A stretch of 64,000 nt of DNA, taken from NCBI GenBank assembly GCA_002838815.1, contig LQGW01000052.1, positions 248,001-312,000 of the forward strand. Reading direction: 5' to 3'. Under the pieces are notes generated by a model, which was not told the origin of the DNA, made no database searches, and saw nothing but the letters and a program-made list of their open reading frames with translations. Made by a program: the position numbers and the translations under genes. Of the stretch, positions 41,998 to 51,201 are shown one piece after another (within the stretch, counting starts at the first letter, position 1; each line of letters begins with the position of its first letter). The stretch comes from Clostridiaceae bacterium JG1575. Its GTDB lineage: Bacteria > Bacillota > Clostridia > Clostridiales > Clostridiaceae.

Positions 41998-44682
41998 TTA
42001 TTGGTTTTTCATACGGGCTGCGGCCTCATAGCTTTCCTTGGATTTATCCAAGAGTGCCTGATAGCCGGCCATTTTCTCTCGTTCTGCCTCGACAAGCTCT
42101 TGCGGTGCCTTCGCCAAGAAGCGCTCGTTGGAGAGCTTCTTTTCGATGCGGGCCACTTCTCCTTCGTACTTTTTAATGTCTCGGGAGAGGCGATGGAGCT
42201 CTTGTTCCAGGTCAATAAGGTCCAGGAGCGGCAAGAAAATTTCCGCCCCCGGGGTCACCACGGCCACCAAATCCTGCCGCTGTGGTTTTTCCTCCAAAAC
42301 GATGACTTCTTGGGCAAACCCCAGCTTTTTAAGATACGCTTCGCTCTTTAAAAAGGCGCTGCGGGCAAAAGCTTCGGGCAACACATAGGTTTTGGCCTTG
42401 CGGGCGGGATGGACGTTCATTTCTTGGCGCACGGCCCGAATGGCTTTAATCGCACCGATGACGAGCTCCATTTCCCGCTCCCCTTCTTGAAGACTTTCGG
42501 AAGCCTCCCCAGAGGGCCATGCTGCTCGAACAATGGTTTCTTCCCCCGTCAGGTGCGTATAAATTTCTTCGGTAATAAAGGGCATCACGGGATGAAGCAG
42601 CTTCAACCCATCGGAGAGCACGCGAACTAAAACGTTCATAGCCACGCCCTTCGCTTCTTCATCACTTCCTTGGAAGGCGGTTTTGGACAGTTCAATGTAC
42701 CAGTCGCAAAACTCCGTCCAAAGAAAATCATAAATTTTTTGTAAGGCAATGCCGATCTCAAAGCGGTCCAAATTCTCTGTGACGTCTTGAACCACCTTTG
42801 CGCTGCGCGAGAGAATCCATTGATCCGCCAAGGAATACGCGGCGGACTCTTTCGTCCGTTCCATCAGTTGCGCATCCAGATTCATCATGGCAAAGCGCGA
42901 GGCATTCCAGATCTTATTGGCAAAATTACGGGCGGATTCCACTTTGTCTTGATTGTAGCGGATGTCACTGCCTGGTGCATTTCCAGTGGCCAGCATGTAT
43001 CGCAAGGCGTCCGCGCCGTATTGGTCGATGACGTCCAAGGGATCTACGCCGTTGCCCAAAGATTTACTCATCTTTCGGCCCTCATCGTCTCGCACGATGC
43101 CGTGGAAGAGCACCGTATCAAAGGGCTTTTGGCCCATGGTGTGAAGCCCCGAGAAGATCATGCGAGCCACCCAAAAAAAGATGATGTCGTAGCCCGTCAC
43201 CAGGGTGCTCGTGGGGTAAAAATAGGCCAAATCTTCGGTTTTTTGCGGCCAACCCAAGGTGGAGAAGGGCCAAAGAGCCGAGGAAAACCAGGTGTCTAGG
43301 ACATCTTCATCCTGAATGAGGTGCTCATGGGAACAAACTGGGCACTTTTGAGGCGTGTCCATTGCCACTATTTTTTCGCCGCAAGACGCACACGTCCAAA
43401 CGGGGATTTGATGCCCCCACCAAAGCTGACGGGAAATGCACCAGTCTTGAATGTTTTCCATCCAGTTGTAGTAGGTTTTCTCCATGCGCTCTGGGATGAA
43501 GGTGATTTCCTTGTTGCGCACGGCCGCCACAGCAGGAGCGGCCAAGGGGGCCATTTTCACGTACCATTGATTGGTGATCATGGGCTCAATGGCGGTGCCG
43601 CAACGGTCATGGGTGGAGACGTTGTGCCGGATGTCTTGGACCTTGAGCAAAAACCCTTGCTCTTTTAGATCCTTCACCATGGCTTTTCGCGCGGCGGTGC
43701 GCTCCATACCTTGATAAGCATAGCCGTTTTCATTGAGGACGCCATGGTCGTCCATGATGGTGATTTCCTTTAGGTGATGCCGAAGGCCCACTTGATAGTC
43801 ATTGGGATCATGGGCAGGGGTAATTTTGACGACGCCCGTTCCAAATTCCATATCCACGTATTCGTCGGCGATGATTGGAATGATGCGATCGGTGAGGGGG
43901 AGCCTCACGCTTTGGCCCACCAAATGACGGTAGCGCGCATCCTCTGGGTGAACCGCCACTGCGGTATCGCCTAAAAGGGTCTCCGGCCGAGTCGTCGCAA
44001 TCTCCACAAAGCCTTCCCCTGAGGTTAAGGGATACTGAATGTGCCAAAAATGCCCCTCTTGTTCTTCATAATTGATCTCTGCATCGGAGATGGCGGTGAG
44101 GCACTTAGGGCACCAGTTGGTGATGCGCTGCCCTTGGTAGATCAATCCTTCGTTGTAAAGATTCACGAAGGTCTTTCGAACCGCCAAAGAAACGTTCTCG
44201 TCCATGGTGAAGGCCTCTCGAGTGTAGTCCACCGAACACCCCATACGGTCCAGCTGTTCTTTGATTTTCCCACGATACTCATTGGCCCACTCCCAGGTGT
44301 ATTCCAAGAATTTCTCTCGCCCAATTTCTTTTTTCACGATGCCTCGAGCCAAAAGCTCGTTCTCCACTTTGACTTCCGTTGCGATGGAGGCGTGATCTTG
44401 TCCGGGCAACCAAAGAGCGTTGCGCCCCTGCATTCGGCGGAAGCGAATGAGGATGTCCTGGAGGGTATTGTCTAATGCGTGCCCCATGTGGAGCTTCCCC
44501 GTGATGTTGGGGGGCGGCATGATGATGGTGTAGGGTTCTTTTGTCGGATCCGTGGTGGGCGTAAAATACCCCTTTTCGAGCCAGCGGCTCATGTGATTTT
44601 CTTCAAAATTTTTGGGATCGTAGGTGGTCGATAGACCCTCTTTCGGGGGATTCCCTTTTGGTTGATTGGACTGTTTTATCAT
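41998..44682 (-). CDS. valS: Valine-tRNA ligase
   Basis: An 894-residue class I synthetase. HIGH motif: HMGH at 65-68 (PPPNITGKLHMGHALD); KMSKS in GRKMSKSLGNG; a CP1 editing domain between; and the C-terminal coiled coil (about 820-890) that contacts tRNA. The zinc-type CxxC pairs (WTCASCG, CPVCSHE) are present. ATG 44682 is eight bases after AAGGAG; an in-frame ATG at 44700 overlaps that site. It follows the hydrolase gene by 37 bases and both lie behind a Val T-box. Confidence 0.97.
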   Translation of the reverse strand: MIKQSNQPKGNPPKEGLSTTYDPKNFEENHMSRWLEKGYFTPTTDPTKEPYTIIMPPPNITGKLHMGHALDNTLQDILIRFRRMQGRNALWLPGQDHASIATEVKVENELLARGIVKKEIGREKFLEYTWEWANEYRGKIKEQLDRMGCSVDYTREAFTMDENVSLAVRKTFVNLYNEGLIYQGQRITNWCPKCLTAISDAEINYEEQEGHFWHIQYPLTSGEGFVEIATTRPETLLGDTAVAVHPEDARYRHLVGQSVRLPLTDRIIPIIADEYVDMEFGTGVVKITPAHDPNDYQVGLRHHLKEITIMDDHGVLNENGYAYQGMERTAARKAMVKDLKEQGFLLKVQDIRHNVSTHDRCGTAIEPMITNQWYVKMAPLAAPAVAAVRNKEITFIPERMEKTYYNWMENIQDWCISRQLWWGHQIPVWTCASCGEKIVAMDTPQKCPVCSHEHLIQDEDVLDTWFSSALWPFSTLGWPQKTEDLAYFYPTSTLVTGYDIIFFWVARMIFSGLHTMGQKPFDTVLFHGIVRDDEGRKMSKSLGNGVDPLDVIDQYGADALRYMLATGNAPGSDIRYNQDKVESARNFANKIWNASRFAMMNLDAQLMERTKESAAYSLADQWILSRSAKVVQDVTENLDRFEIGIALQKIYDFLWTEFCDWYIELSKTAFQGSDEEAKGVAMNVLVRVLSDGLKLLHPVMPFITEEIYTHLTGEETIVRAAWPSGEASESLQEGEREMELVIGAIKAIRAVRQEMNVHPARKAKTYVLPEAFARSAFLKSEAYLKKLGFAQEVIVLEEKPQRQDLVAVVTPGAEIFLPLLDLIDLEQELHRLSRDIKKYEGEVARIEKKLSNERFLAKAPQELVEAEREKMAGYQALLDKSKESYEAAARMKNQ

Positions 44683-44719
44683 CTTTTGTTCTCCTTCCAA
44701 AGGACTTCATGGCGGGCGG

Positions 44720-45385
44720 TTAGGACCAAACCCTCAGTTGAGGCTTGGGCGCGTCGATAAAGCGGGACATTTCAGAAATTACTTGATTCAAGATCTTTAA
44801 GGAATCTTCGGTGGAGGCTGTGGTGAGGCTGTGATCGGCGCCTTCCAAAACCCGAATTTTGGGGGCATCAAGACCCAACGTCCTTTTCGCAGAAGGAATG
44901 TCAAATAAGGGATCCTGATCCCCGGCAAAGGCAATGAAGTCCGTGCCCCGCACCACTTGCGCCATCTCTTGGAGGGGCGTCAGGTATATGCATTTTAAAG
45001 GCAGCGTTCGCTTCAAGTTTTTGGCGGCGTCTGCTGCAAAAAGCGCGCCGACGCTCTTGCCAATGAATAAAAGATCCCACATTCTGGCTCCCTCTCCTGC
45101 TTCTTTGAGCACATCTCCTACAAGACCTGCCACCAGGCGAGTCATGGCCGAGCGCGTGACCAAGTTGAACTCGAAGGGCCCATAAGACAAAATCAAAAGA
45201 TTATAGCCCTTTTCAATCGCCATGCGGATGCTGTAATACAATAAGGGTTTGTCGGCGTTATACCCCTTGCCGGGAAAAATGACGGCGAGCCCTCGAGCCT
45301 GCGGGGTCTCCAGCAAGGTTCCATTAAGCTTCAAATCCTCCCCTTGGGATTGAACGACCCGCTTGATTAGTTCTCTGGTTTTCAT
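44720..45385 (-). CDS. Alpha/beta-hydrolase family protein
   Basis: A 221-residue hydrolase. The nucleophile elbow is IGKSVGAL with Ser111; the acid is Asp156 or Asp158 in AFAGDQDPL; the histidine is His185 in EGADHSLTT. The region FPGKGYNADKPLLYY fits the oxyanion loop. No signal or membrane segment. ATG 45385 has GGAGG seven bases upstream; longer in-frame starts lie within the T-box and are rejected. It is the first gene after a Val T-box and is followed by valS, so its synthesis rises with uncharged tRNA-Val. Substrate unknown; an esterase or aminoacyl-related role is only a guess. Confidence 0.88.
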   Translation of the reverse strand: MKTRELIKRVVQSQGEDLKLNGTLLETPQARGLAVIFPGKGYNADKPLLYYSIRMAIEKGYNLLILSYGPFEFNLVTRSAMTRLVAGLVGDVLKEAGEGARMWDLLFIGKSVGALFAADAAKNLKRTLPLKCIYLTPLQEMAQVVRGTDFIAFAGDQDPLFDIPSAKRTLGLDAPKIRVLEGADHSLTTASTEDSLKILNQVISEMSRFIDAPKPQLRVWS

Positions 45386-45420
45386 CGTAAGACCTCCGAT
45401 CCATTCAGTACGTTCTTTTA

Positions 45421-45670
45421 AAAAAACAAAAAGAGCCTCATCCATAAGGACGAAGACTCGCGGTACCACCTTATTTCCCACGCCTTGCGACAGGGGCACT
45501 CTTGGGATAACGACCCGGTAGGGGCCGGCATCGGCTACTACTCAAACGATTCACCCATGCAGCTGGGAAAGGGACCTTCTGCCTGGATCCCTATAAACCT
45601 TCCACCCTTGGTTTACTCTCTTGGAGGGACCCCCAGCGCATACTCATCTTTCCTCTTTACGCTATTAATA
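45421..45670 (-). ncRNA. T-box riboswitch (Val) before the hydrolase-valS operon
   Basis: On the minus strand the T-box sequence AAGGTGGTACCGCGAG (around 45473-45458) is followed by an imperfect terminator, GAGTCTTCGTCC with GGATGAGGCTC, and TTTTTGTTTTTTT ending at 45421. Aligning with the Phe T-box of this window places the specifier at GTG (45554-45552), a valine codon, followed by AATCGTTTGAGTAG. The target gene valS supports Val. The 5' edge is approximate. Confidence 0.9.
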
Positions 45671-45675
45671 CTAAA

Positions 45676-45703
45676 ATTATAACCCCTTCCAAGATCGTGT
45701 CAA
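45676..45703 (-). promoter_or_regulatory. Promoter of the hydrolase-valS operon
   Basis: On the minus strand -35 TTGACA (45703-45698), a 16-base spacer and -10 TATAAT (45681-45676): both boxes are at consensus. Confidence 0.85.
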
Positions 45704-45725
45704 GTCCGTTCGCCTCACCTACACG

Positions 45726-45758
45726 AAAAAAAAGCGGCCCACGAACAATTCGTAGGCC
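45726..45758 (-). terminator. Terminator after the giant activase gene
   Basis: On the minus strand GGCCTACGAA pairs with TTCGTGGGCC around a three-base loop, followed by GCTTTTTTTT. The ~100 bases between it and the activase stop hold no gene. Confidence 0.9.
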
Positions 45759-45864
45759 TAAGAGGAGCAACCATTAACGAAACCAGTTCCCTTATGGGAT
45801 GGATCCCTGGATCGGGTTCTCCCGTTTCCTTGAGCGATCCGAAGCATTTTTTGGAGGGGTGGGG

Positions 45865-48800
45865 TTAATCCCCAGAATTATAGAGGGTATGCGCCGCATC
45901 CAGGGTCAACGGATTGACGGGCGCTGGATGCATGGTTTCGTTCAGCTCGGCAAAGGAATAAAGCGCTCTGCCTTTAAGATTCTTAAACGCCACCGAGAGC
46001 ATCAACTTGATTCGATTGAGCTGGTTGACTTCGGATGCGCCGGGATCATAGTCGATGGCGGCAATGTTGGCTTCTGGGTGCAACTCTCGCAGGCGCTTGA
46101 TGACGCCCTTTCCCGTCACGTGATTGGGTAGGCACGCAAAGGGTTGCATGCAAATGATGTTGTTCACACCCTCCTCCAAAAGTTCCAGCATCTCGCCCGT
46201 CAAGAACCACCCTTCCCCCGTCATGTTGCCCAACTGGAGCACTGGTTCGGTTTTTCGAGCCAGATCATAAATTGAAGGCGGTGGGGAAAAGCGTTGGGAT
46301 TGTTTTAACGCCTTTTTCATCGCTTTACGGAAGAATTCAATCCCATAAATGCTGATGTGGCCCGTTATGGCATCTTTTTTGGAGGCACCCAGGAATTTAT
46401 GCTTAAAGTCCGTGTCCAAGGCGGAGTAGAGGAAAAAGTCCGTCAGATCCGGCATCAAGGCTTCTGCCCCTTCAGACTCCAAGACATCCACTACAGAATT
46501 ATTGGCGGTGGGATGAAATTTGACCAAAATCTCTCCAACCAGCCCGACCTTGGGCTTCACCAAATCTTCAAAAATGGGCAGTTCGTCAAAATCCCGTACG
46601 ATGGCGCGACAGTTTTTTTCATAGTCCCGGAAGCTGCCTTTTTCCAGACTTGCAATGCAGCGAGCTGCCCAGCGTTTATACAGCGCATTGGCGGACCCTT
46701 TGACCTTTTCATAGGGCCGCACGCGGTAGAGAACCCGCATCAAAAGATCCCCGTAGATGATGCCCTGTCCGGCCCGGCTGATGGTGGGCATCCCCATCTG
46801 CATGCCGGGATGATTCTCAAAACCCTGCACCGAGAGCGGAACGCAGGGGATGTTGCCAAAGCCAGCATCCTTCAATGCCTTACGAATGAACGCTACGTAA
46901 TTGGTGGCCCGACAGCCTCCGCCCGTTTGCGTGATGAGTACCGTAGTGTGGTCCAGGTCATACGTGCCCGATTGCAAAGCGTTGATGAGTTGACCCGTGA
47001 CGAGGATGCTGGGGTAGCAGGCATCGTTGTTGACGTATTTGAGGCCGGCCTCCACCGCTCCTTTGTCCACCTCGGGCAAGAGCACCACGTTAAACCCTGA
47101 ATACCCAAGGGCTGCTTCCACAAATTGCAGGTGGATGGGAGACATTTGAGGGGCCAAGATGGTGTGGGTCTTTTTCATTTCTTTGGTGAAGGGAATGGGC
47201 GCATAGTCCAAAGGAACTTCCTGGAACTCATAGTGATTGCGCTCCCGCTCGGCCATAGCAGCCTTCAACGAGCGAATGCGGATGCGCGCAGCCCCGAGGT
47301 TGTTGCCTTCATCGATTTTCAGGCAGGTATAGATTTTTCCTTTGGCACCAAGGATTTCTTGAACTTGGTCTGTAGTGACGGCGTCCAGACCACAACCAAA
47401 GGAGTTGAGCTGAATCATTTCCAGATCGTCCCTGGAACTTACCATGCGGGCGGCGTGATACAGCCGGGAGTGGTAGGTCCACTGGTCCACCACGCGCAAC
47501 CTCGCGTCCGGATCGGGATCCCTATGGCAAATGGAATCTTCGGTGAGAACCGCCATGCCAAAGGAAGTGATCACCTCGGGAATCCCATGATGGATCTCGG
47601 GGTCCACATGGTAGGGACGTCCGGCAAGCACAACGCCCTTCATGTCGTGGTCCTTCATGTATTCGAGCGTTTCTTCCCCAAAGCGACGGATGTCTTCTTT
47701 ATAGGCATCCCGTTCCAAAAAGCCCGCTTCAACGGCCTCGCGCCACTGAGCCAAGGTAATGTTGGTGTAGGGTTTGAAAATCTGGTGGAGCCGCTTGGCA
47801 AGCCCCTTGCGGTCGCCGATGTTCAAAAAAGGATTGAGAAATTTAGTGCCGCTGTTTCTCAAATGATCCACATTGTTTTTAATGACCTCTGGGTACGAGG
47901 TAACAATGGGGCAATTGTAGTGATTGTCCGACGCAAATTCCTGCTCCTCGTAAGGAATGCAGGGATAAAAAATGTATTGGGGGTGCTTACGAATCAACCA
48001 TTCAATGTGTCCGTGCACCAGTTTCCCCGGATAGCATACGGATTCTGAAGGAATGGTCTCCATCCCCATTTCATAGACTTGCTTACTCGATTGAGGCGAA
48101 AGAAGGACGGAGAACCCCACCTGGGTCAATACCGTATGCCAAAAAGGGTAGTTCTCATAAAGGTTTAAAACCCTGGGGATGCCAATGACGCCCTGCGGTG
48201 CTTCGTTTGCCGGGAGGGAATGGTAGGCCTTAAACGTCCGCTCGAACTTATAGGCAAAACCGTTGGGGATGGAGGATTTTTCCACATTGCCCAAGGGCCG
48301 GTCGCAACGGTTGCCGGAAATGAACTGTTTGTCCCCGGGGAAGCGATTGATGGTCAACTGACAGTTGTTGGCACAAAGTCCGCAGCGCCTTAGCTTCGTT
48401 TCGTAAGTGAAATTCTTCATTTCGTCGGGGCTGCGAAGGCTTGAGCGCTGTCCAACTTTCGAGCGCTCTCTTGCGATGAGCGCCGCTCCATAGGCGCCCA
48501 TGAGGCCGGCAATGTCCGGACGCACCGCCTGAACCCCAGAGACCAATTCAAAGGCACGGAGAACGGCATCGTTATAAAAGGTCCCCCCCTGCACGATGAT
48601 CCGCTCCCCCATTTCTTTGGGATTGCGAATTTTAATGACTTTATAGAGGGCGTTCTTGATGACGGAATAAGATAGCCCGGCGGAGATGTCCCCGACGCTG
48701 GCGCCTTCTTTTTGTGCCTGCTTGACGCGGGAATTCATGAATACGGTACAGCGGGTCCCCAAATCCACAGGCCCCTGGCTGGTCAGCGCTTCCTTAGAAA

Positions 48801-50199
48801 AAGCCTCCGGAGTGTGATTGAGGCCCTTAGCGAAGGTTTCAATAAAAGACCCGCAGCCTGAGGAACAGGCTTCATTGAGGAGAATCGAATCGATGACGCC
48901 GTTTTTGATGCGCAGGCATTTCATGTCCTGACCGCCGATATCCAAGATAAAATCCACGCCCTCCAGGAAATGGTTGGAGGCTTTGTAATGGGCGATGGTC
49001 TCAATTTCCCCAAGGTCCACGTTCAAGGCTTCCTTGATGAGGGATTCTCCGTAGCCGGTGACGCAGGCATGGGCCAAATAGGTGCCTTCAGGGAGCGCGG
49101 CATAAACTTTACGCACCTCTTCCACGACTTTATCCAGGGGCTTTCCTTCATTGGATCCGTAGAAGGAATAGACGAGATGATCTGCTTCATCCACCAAGGC
49201 CACCTTACTCGTCGTGGACCCTGCATCGATGCCCAAATAGAGCGGTCCTTTGGCCTCTTGCAGCGGGCGGCGCGGCACCCGTTCCGCATCGTGGCGGGCC
49301 TTGAATGCCTCATAGTCCCCAGGTGTTTCAAATAAGGGCGCAAGGCGTGCGACCTCGTGCAAGGGGATCTCTTTTTTGCGTTGCAGCCGCTCTATGATTG
49401 TCTCAAAAGGCTGAGCTTCGTCGGCGAGGGAGAGCAGCGCGGCCCCCATGGCCACAAACAAATTGGCGTTGGTTGGAACGAGGATCTCCTCGTCCTTTAA
49501 ACCTAAGGTTTCAATAAAACGCTGGCGAAGCTGCGGCAAAAAGTGCAAAGGTCCCCCCAAAAAGGCGACATGACCCCGGATGGGGCGTCCACAGGCCAGC
49601 CCGGAAATGGTTTGATTGACCACGGCCTGAAAAACAGAGGCCGCAATGTCTTCGGAGCGCGCCCCCTCGTTAATGAGGGGCTGGATGTCCGTTTTGGCAA
49701 ACACGCCGCAGCGGGCCGCAATGGGGTAAATGGTCGTATGGCGCGCAGCGAGGTCGTTGAGCCCCTGGGCATCTGTTTTTAATAAAGTCGCCATCTGATC
49801 GATGAACGCCCCCGTTCCACCAGCGCAGGTTCCATTCATCCGCTGATCCATGGCGGCCCCAAAATAAGTGATTTTGGCGTCCTCTCCGCCCAATTCGATG
49901 GCCACGTCCGTGTGAGGAATGAATTCCTCCACCGCCTTAGTGCAGGCGATGACTTCCTGAGAAAAAGGGATTTCAAGTACTTTTGCGATCCCTAAGCCCC
50001 CGGATCCCGCCGCATGAATGGTCCCGCTGACTGACCCCAAGAGGTCATACACTTCCAACAGAATGCCTCGGACGGTGGAATGCACGTCCGAGAAGTGGCG
50101 GCGATAGGTGGAATATACCACCTTTCGTTCATGATTCAACACAACGATCTTGACTGTGGTGGAGCCCACATCCAAACCCATACTGACTTTTTGTGTCAT
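45865..50199 (-). CDS. Giant acyl-CoA dehydratase activase-type protein (BadF x2 + DUF2229)
   Basis: A 1444-residue protein. Two BadF/HgdC-type ATPase domains come first: about 5-265 (MGLDVGSTTVKIVV, GGEDAKITYF, GTCAGGTGAFIDQMA) and about 320-575 (GIDAGSTTSKVAL, DIGGQDMKCLRI, EACSSGCGSFIE). The Cys of CAGGTG and CSSGCG are candidate ligands of the shared [4Fe-4S] cluster. Then come a Cys-rich stretch (RRCGLCANNCQ), a DUF2229 region and a long C-terminal region resembling the D-component fold (GGGCRATNYVAF, LVGEILVKFHPTANN). Small HgdC proteins reduce 2-hydroxyacyl-CoA dehydratases; this large form is widespread in anaerobes and its substrate is unknown. No dehydratase genes are near. ATG 50199 follows AGAGGTAAGTT. 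Confidence 0.92.
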   Translation of the reverse strand: MTQKVSMGLDVGSTTVKIVVLNHERKVVYSTYRRHFSDVHSTVRGILLEVYDLLGSVSGTIHAAGSGGLGIAKVLEIPFSQEVIACTKAVEEFIPHTDVAIELGGEDAKITYFGAAMDQRMNGTCAGGTGAFIDQMATLLKTDAQGLNDLAARHTTIYPIAARCGVFAKTDIQPLINEGARSEDIAASVFQAVVNQTISGLACGRPIRGHVAFLGGPLHFLPQLRQRFIETLGLKDEEILVPTNANLFVAMGAALLSLADEAQPFETIIERLQRKKEIPLHEVARLAPLFETPGDYEAFKARHDAERVPRRPLQEAKGPLYLGIDAGSTTSKVALVDEADHLVYSFYGSNEGKPLDKVVEEVRKVYAALPEGTYLAHACVTGYGESLIKEALNVDLGEIETIAHYKASNHFLEGVDFILDIGGQDMKCLRIKNGVIDSILLNEACSSGCGSFIETFAKGLNHTPEAFSKEALTSQGPVDLGTRCTVFMNSRVKQAQKEGASVGDISAGLSYSVIKNALYKVIKIRNPKEMGERIIVQGGTFYNDAVLRAFELVSGVQAVRPDIAGLMGAYGAALIARERSKVGQRSSLRSPDEMKNFTYETKLRRCGLCANNCQLTINRFPGDKQFISGNRCDRPLGNVEKSSIPNGFAYKFERTFKAYHSLPANEAPQGVIGIPRVLNLYENYPFWHTVLTQVGFSVLLSPQSSKQVYEMGMETIPSESVCYPGKLVHGHIEWLIRKHPQYIFYPCIPYEEQEFASDNHYNCPIVTSYPEVIKNNVDHLRNSGTKFLNPFLNIGDRKGLAKRLHQIFKPYTNITLAQWREAVEAGFLERDAYKEDIRRFGEETLEYMKDHDMKGVVLAGRPYHVDPEIHHGIPEVITSFGMAVLTEDSICHRDPDPDARLRVVDQWTYHSRLYHAARMVSSRDDLEMIQLNSFGCGLDAVTTDQVQEILGAKGKIYTCLKIDEGNNLGAARIRIRSLKAAMAERERNHYEFQEVPLDYAPIPFTKEMKKTHTILAPQMSPIHLQFVEAALGYSGFNVVLLPEVDKGAVEAGLKYVNNDACYPSILVTGQLINALQSGTYDLDHTTVLITQTGGGCRATNYVAFIRKALKDAGFGNIPCVPLSVQGFENHPGMQMGMPTISRAGQGIIYGDLLMRVLYRVRPYEKVKGSANALYKRWAARCIASLEKGSFRDYEKNCRAIVRDFDELPIFEDLVKPKVGLVGEILVKFHPTANNSVVDVLESEGAEALMPDLTDFFLYSALDTDFKHKFLGASKKDAITGHISIYGIEFFRKAMKKALKQSQRFSPPPSIYDLARKTEPVLQLGNMTGEGWFLTGEMLELLEEGVNNIICMQPFACLPNHVTGKGVIKRLRELHPEANIAAIDYDPGASEVNQLNRIKLMLSVAFKNLKGRALYSFAELNETMHPAPVNPLTLDAAHTLYNSGD

Positions 50200-50457
50200 A
50201 ACTTACCTCTTTGATTCCTTTAGGGCTCCTTGAGCCCTCCCACGGGAGTCCTCCCGCAAATCTTTTGGCTATCTTTTGTTGTTGGTGCGTTGCTTCAATG
50301 GTGCCTGAAGAACCAATGGTGCCGTATGTTCGATGCGCGTAAGCTTCCACAGCCCTCCAAGGCGTGAGCGCCTGTGCATTTTTGTCGTCTTCTTGCATTG
50401 AGTATACGAGAAAATTGGTGCCGTTGCATTAAAAGTTTGAGCTTCAAAGTTTACAAC
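50200..50457 (-). promoter_or_regulatory. Leader region of the activase gene, with GGCACCA repeats
   Basis: The gap contains no gene I can support. A -10-like TATACT lies at about 50406-50401 on the minus strand. The ~200-base leader holds repeated copies of GGCACCA/GCACCAA (plus-strand TGGTGC at about 50283, 50299, 50317 and 50417) and a perfect hairpin GGGCTCAAGGAGCCC (50236-50222) just before the ribosome site. No T-run is present, and no riboswitch class is recognised. Confidence 0.4.
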
Positions 50458-51201
50458 TTACGAACAATCATCCCCTGCATCCACTTCTTCCTGTAGCACT
50501 TGTTCATAGACGCTGCGCACCAGGTCGTATTCATAGCCGCGGGATAAAAGAAATCGGTAGGTTTTTTCTCGGATCTTCGGTTCCTCTTCACCACGTCGCT
50601 TCAAAGAAGTCCTTTTTTTGCGACACTCTTGCTGAGCAACTTCGCGCATTTGGGCGTGAACCTCCTCATTGAGCAAATCCGCGGCGATGCTCTTGTCCAC
50701 GCCCTTGCGGTGAAGTTCTTCAAGGATGGCTCGAGATCCCTTAGAGCGCATGCGCACGGTCAAAAAACTTTTGGCGTAGGCTTGGTCGTCCAAGAGCCCC
50801 TGCTCAAGCAAACGGCTGAGAACCTCTTGGGTGGCGTCTTCAGAAAATCCCGCCGCCAACAGGCGATCCCGCAGCTCTTTTTGGGTCCGCATGCGAAGAT
50901 CCAATAAGGACAGCGCCTTTTCTCGAGCTCGTACGCATTCATCTTCCCGGCACAAATCAATAAGCTCCGCCAAGGGAAGGCTCATGCCTTTTCGGAGCGA
51001 TCGCCGATGAACGATTTCTAAAGAAAGGCGCAAGATCAATTCTTGCGGTGCCAACGGATCCGCTCCCCCTTCCTGAATCTTCCATTCCAGGGGTAAGGCG
51101 CTCGCCTCCAAAAACCGGCTGTCCTCCTGGGGTTCCAGTTGCCCAAGAAGACGCACCTGGCGAGGGAACTTGGCCTCGCTGCTCAACTGCAGAATAATCA
51201 T
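50458..51201 (-). CDS. recX: Regulatory protein RecX
   Basis: A 247-residue RecX, which caps and limits RecA filaments. Three helical RecX repeats are visible: ALSLLDLRMRTQKELRDRL, ATQEVLSRLLEQGLLDDQAYAKSF and the later KTYRFLLSRGYEYDLV. An N-terminal region of about 90 residues precedes them, longer than in E. coli but usual in Bacillota. The start ATG 51201 overlaps the stop of the upstream M16 gene (ATGA), with AGGAGC upstream, so the two are coupled. No LexA box is seen at this locus. Confidence 0.9.
   Translation of the reverse strand: MIILQLSSEAKFPRQVRLLGQLEPQEDSRFLEASALPLEWKIQEGGADPLAPQELILRLSLEIVHRRSLRKGMSLPLAELIDLCREDECVRAREKALSLLDLRMRTQKELRDRLLAAGFSEDATQEVLSRLLEQGLLDDQAYAKSFLTVRMRSKGSRAILEELHRKGVDKSIAADLLNEEVHAQMREVAQQECRKKRTSLKRRGEEEPKIREKTYRFLLSRGYEYDLVRSVYEQVLQEEVDAGDDCS

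Noticed and set aside
47125-48048. A 307-residue plus-strand frame opposite the activase gene
   Set aside because: Shadow of the minus-strand BadF/DUF2229 coding sequence; no motifs or ribosome site.
50129-50398. An 89-residue minus-strand frame upstream of the activase gene
   Set aside because: It begins right after the -10-like element, would be nearly leaderless, and overlaps the activase start in another frame.
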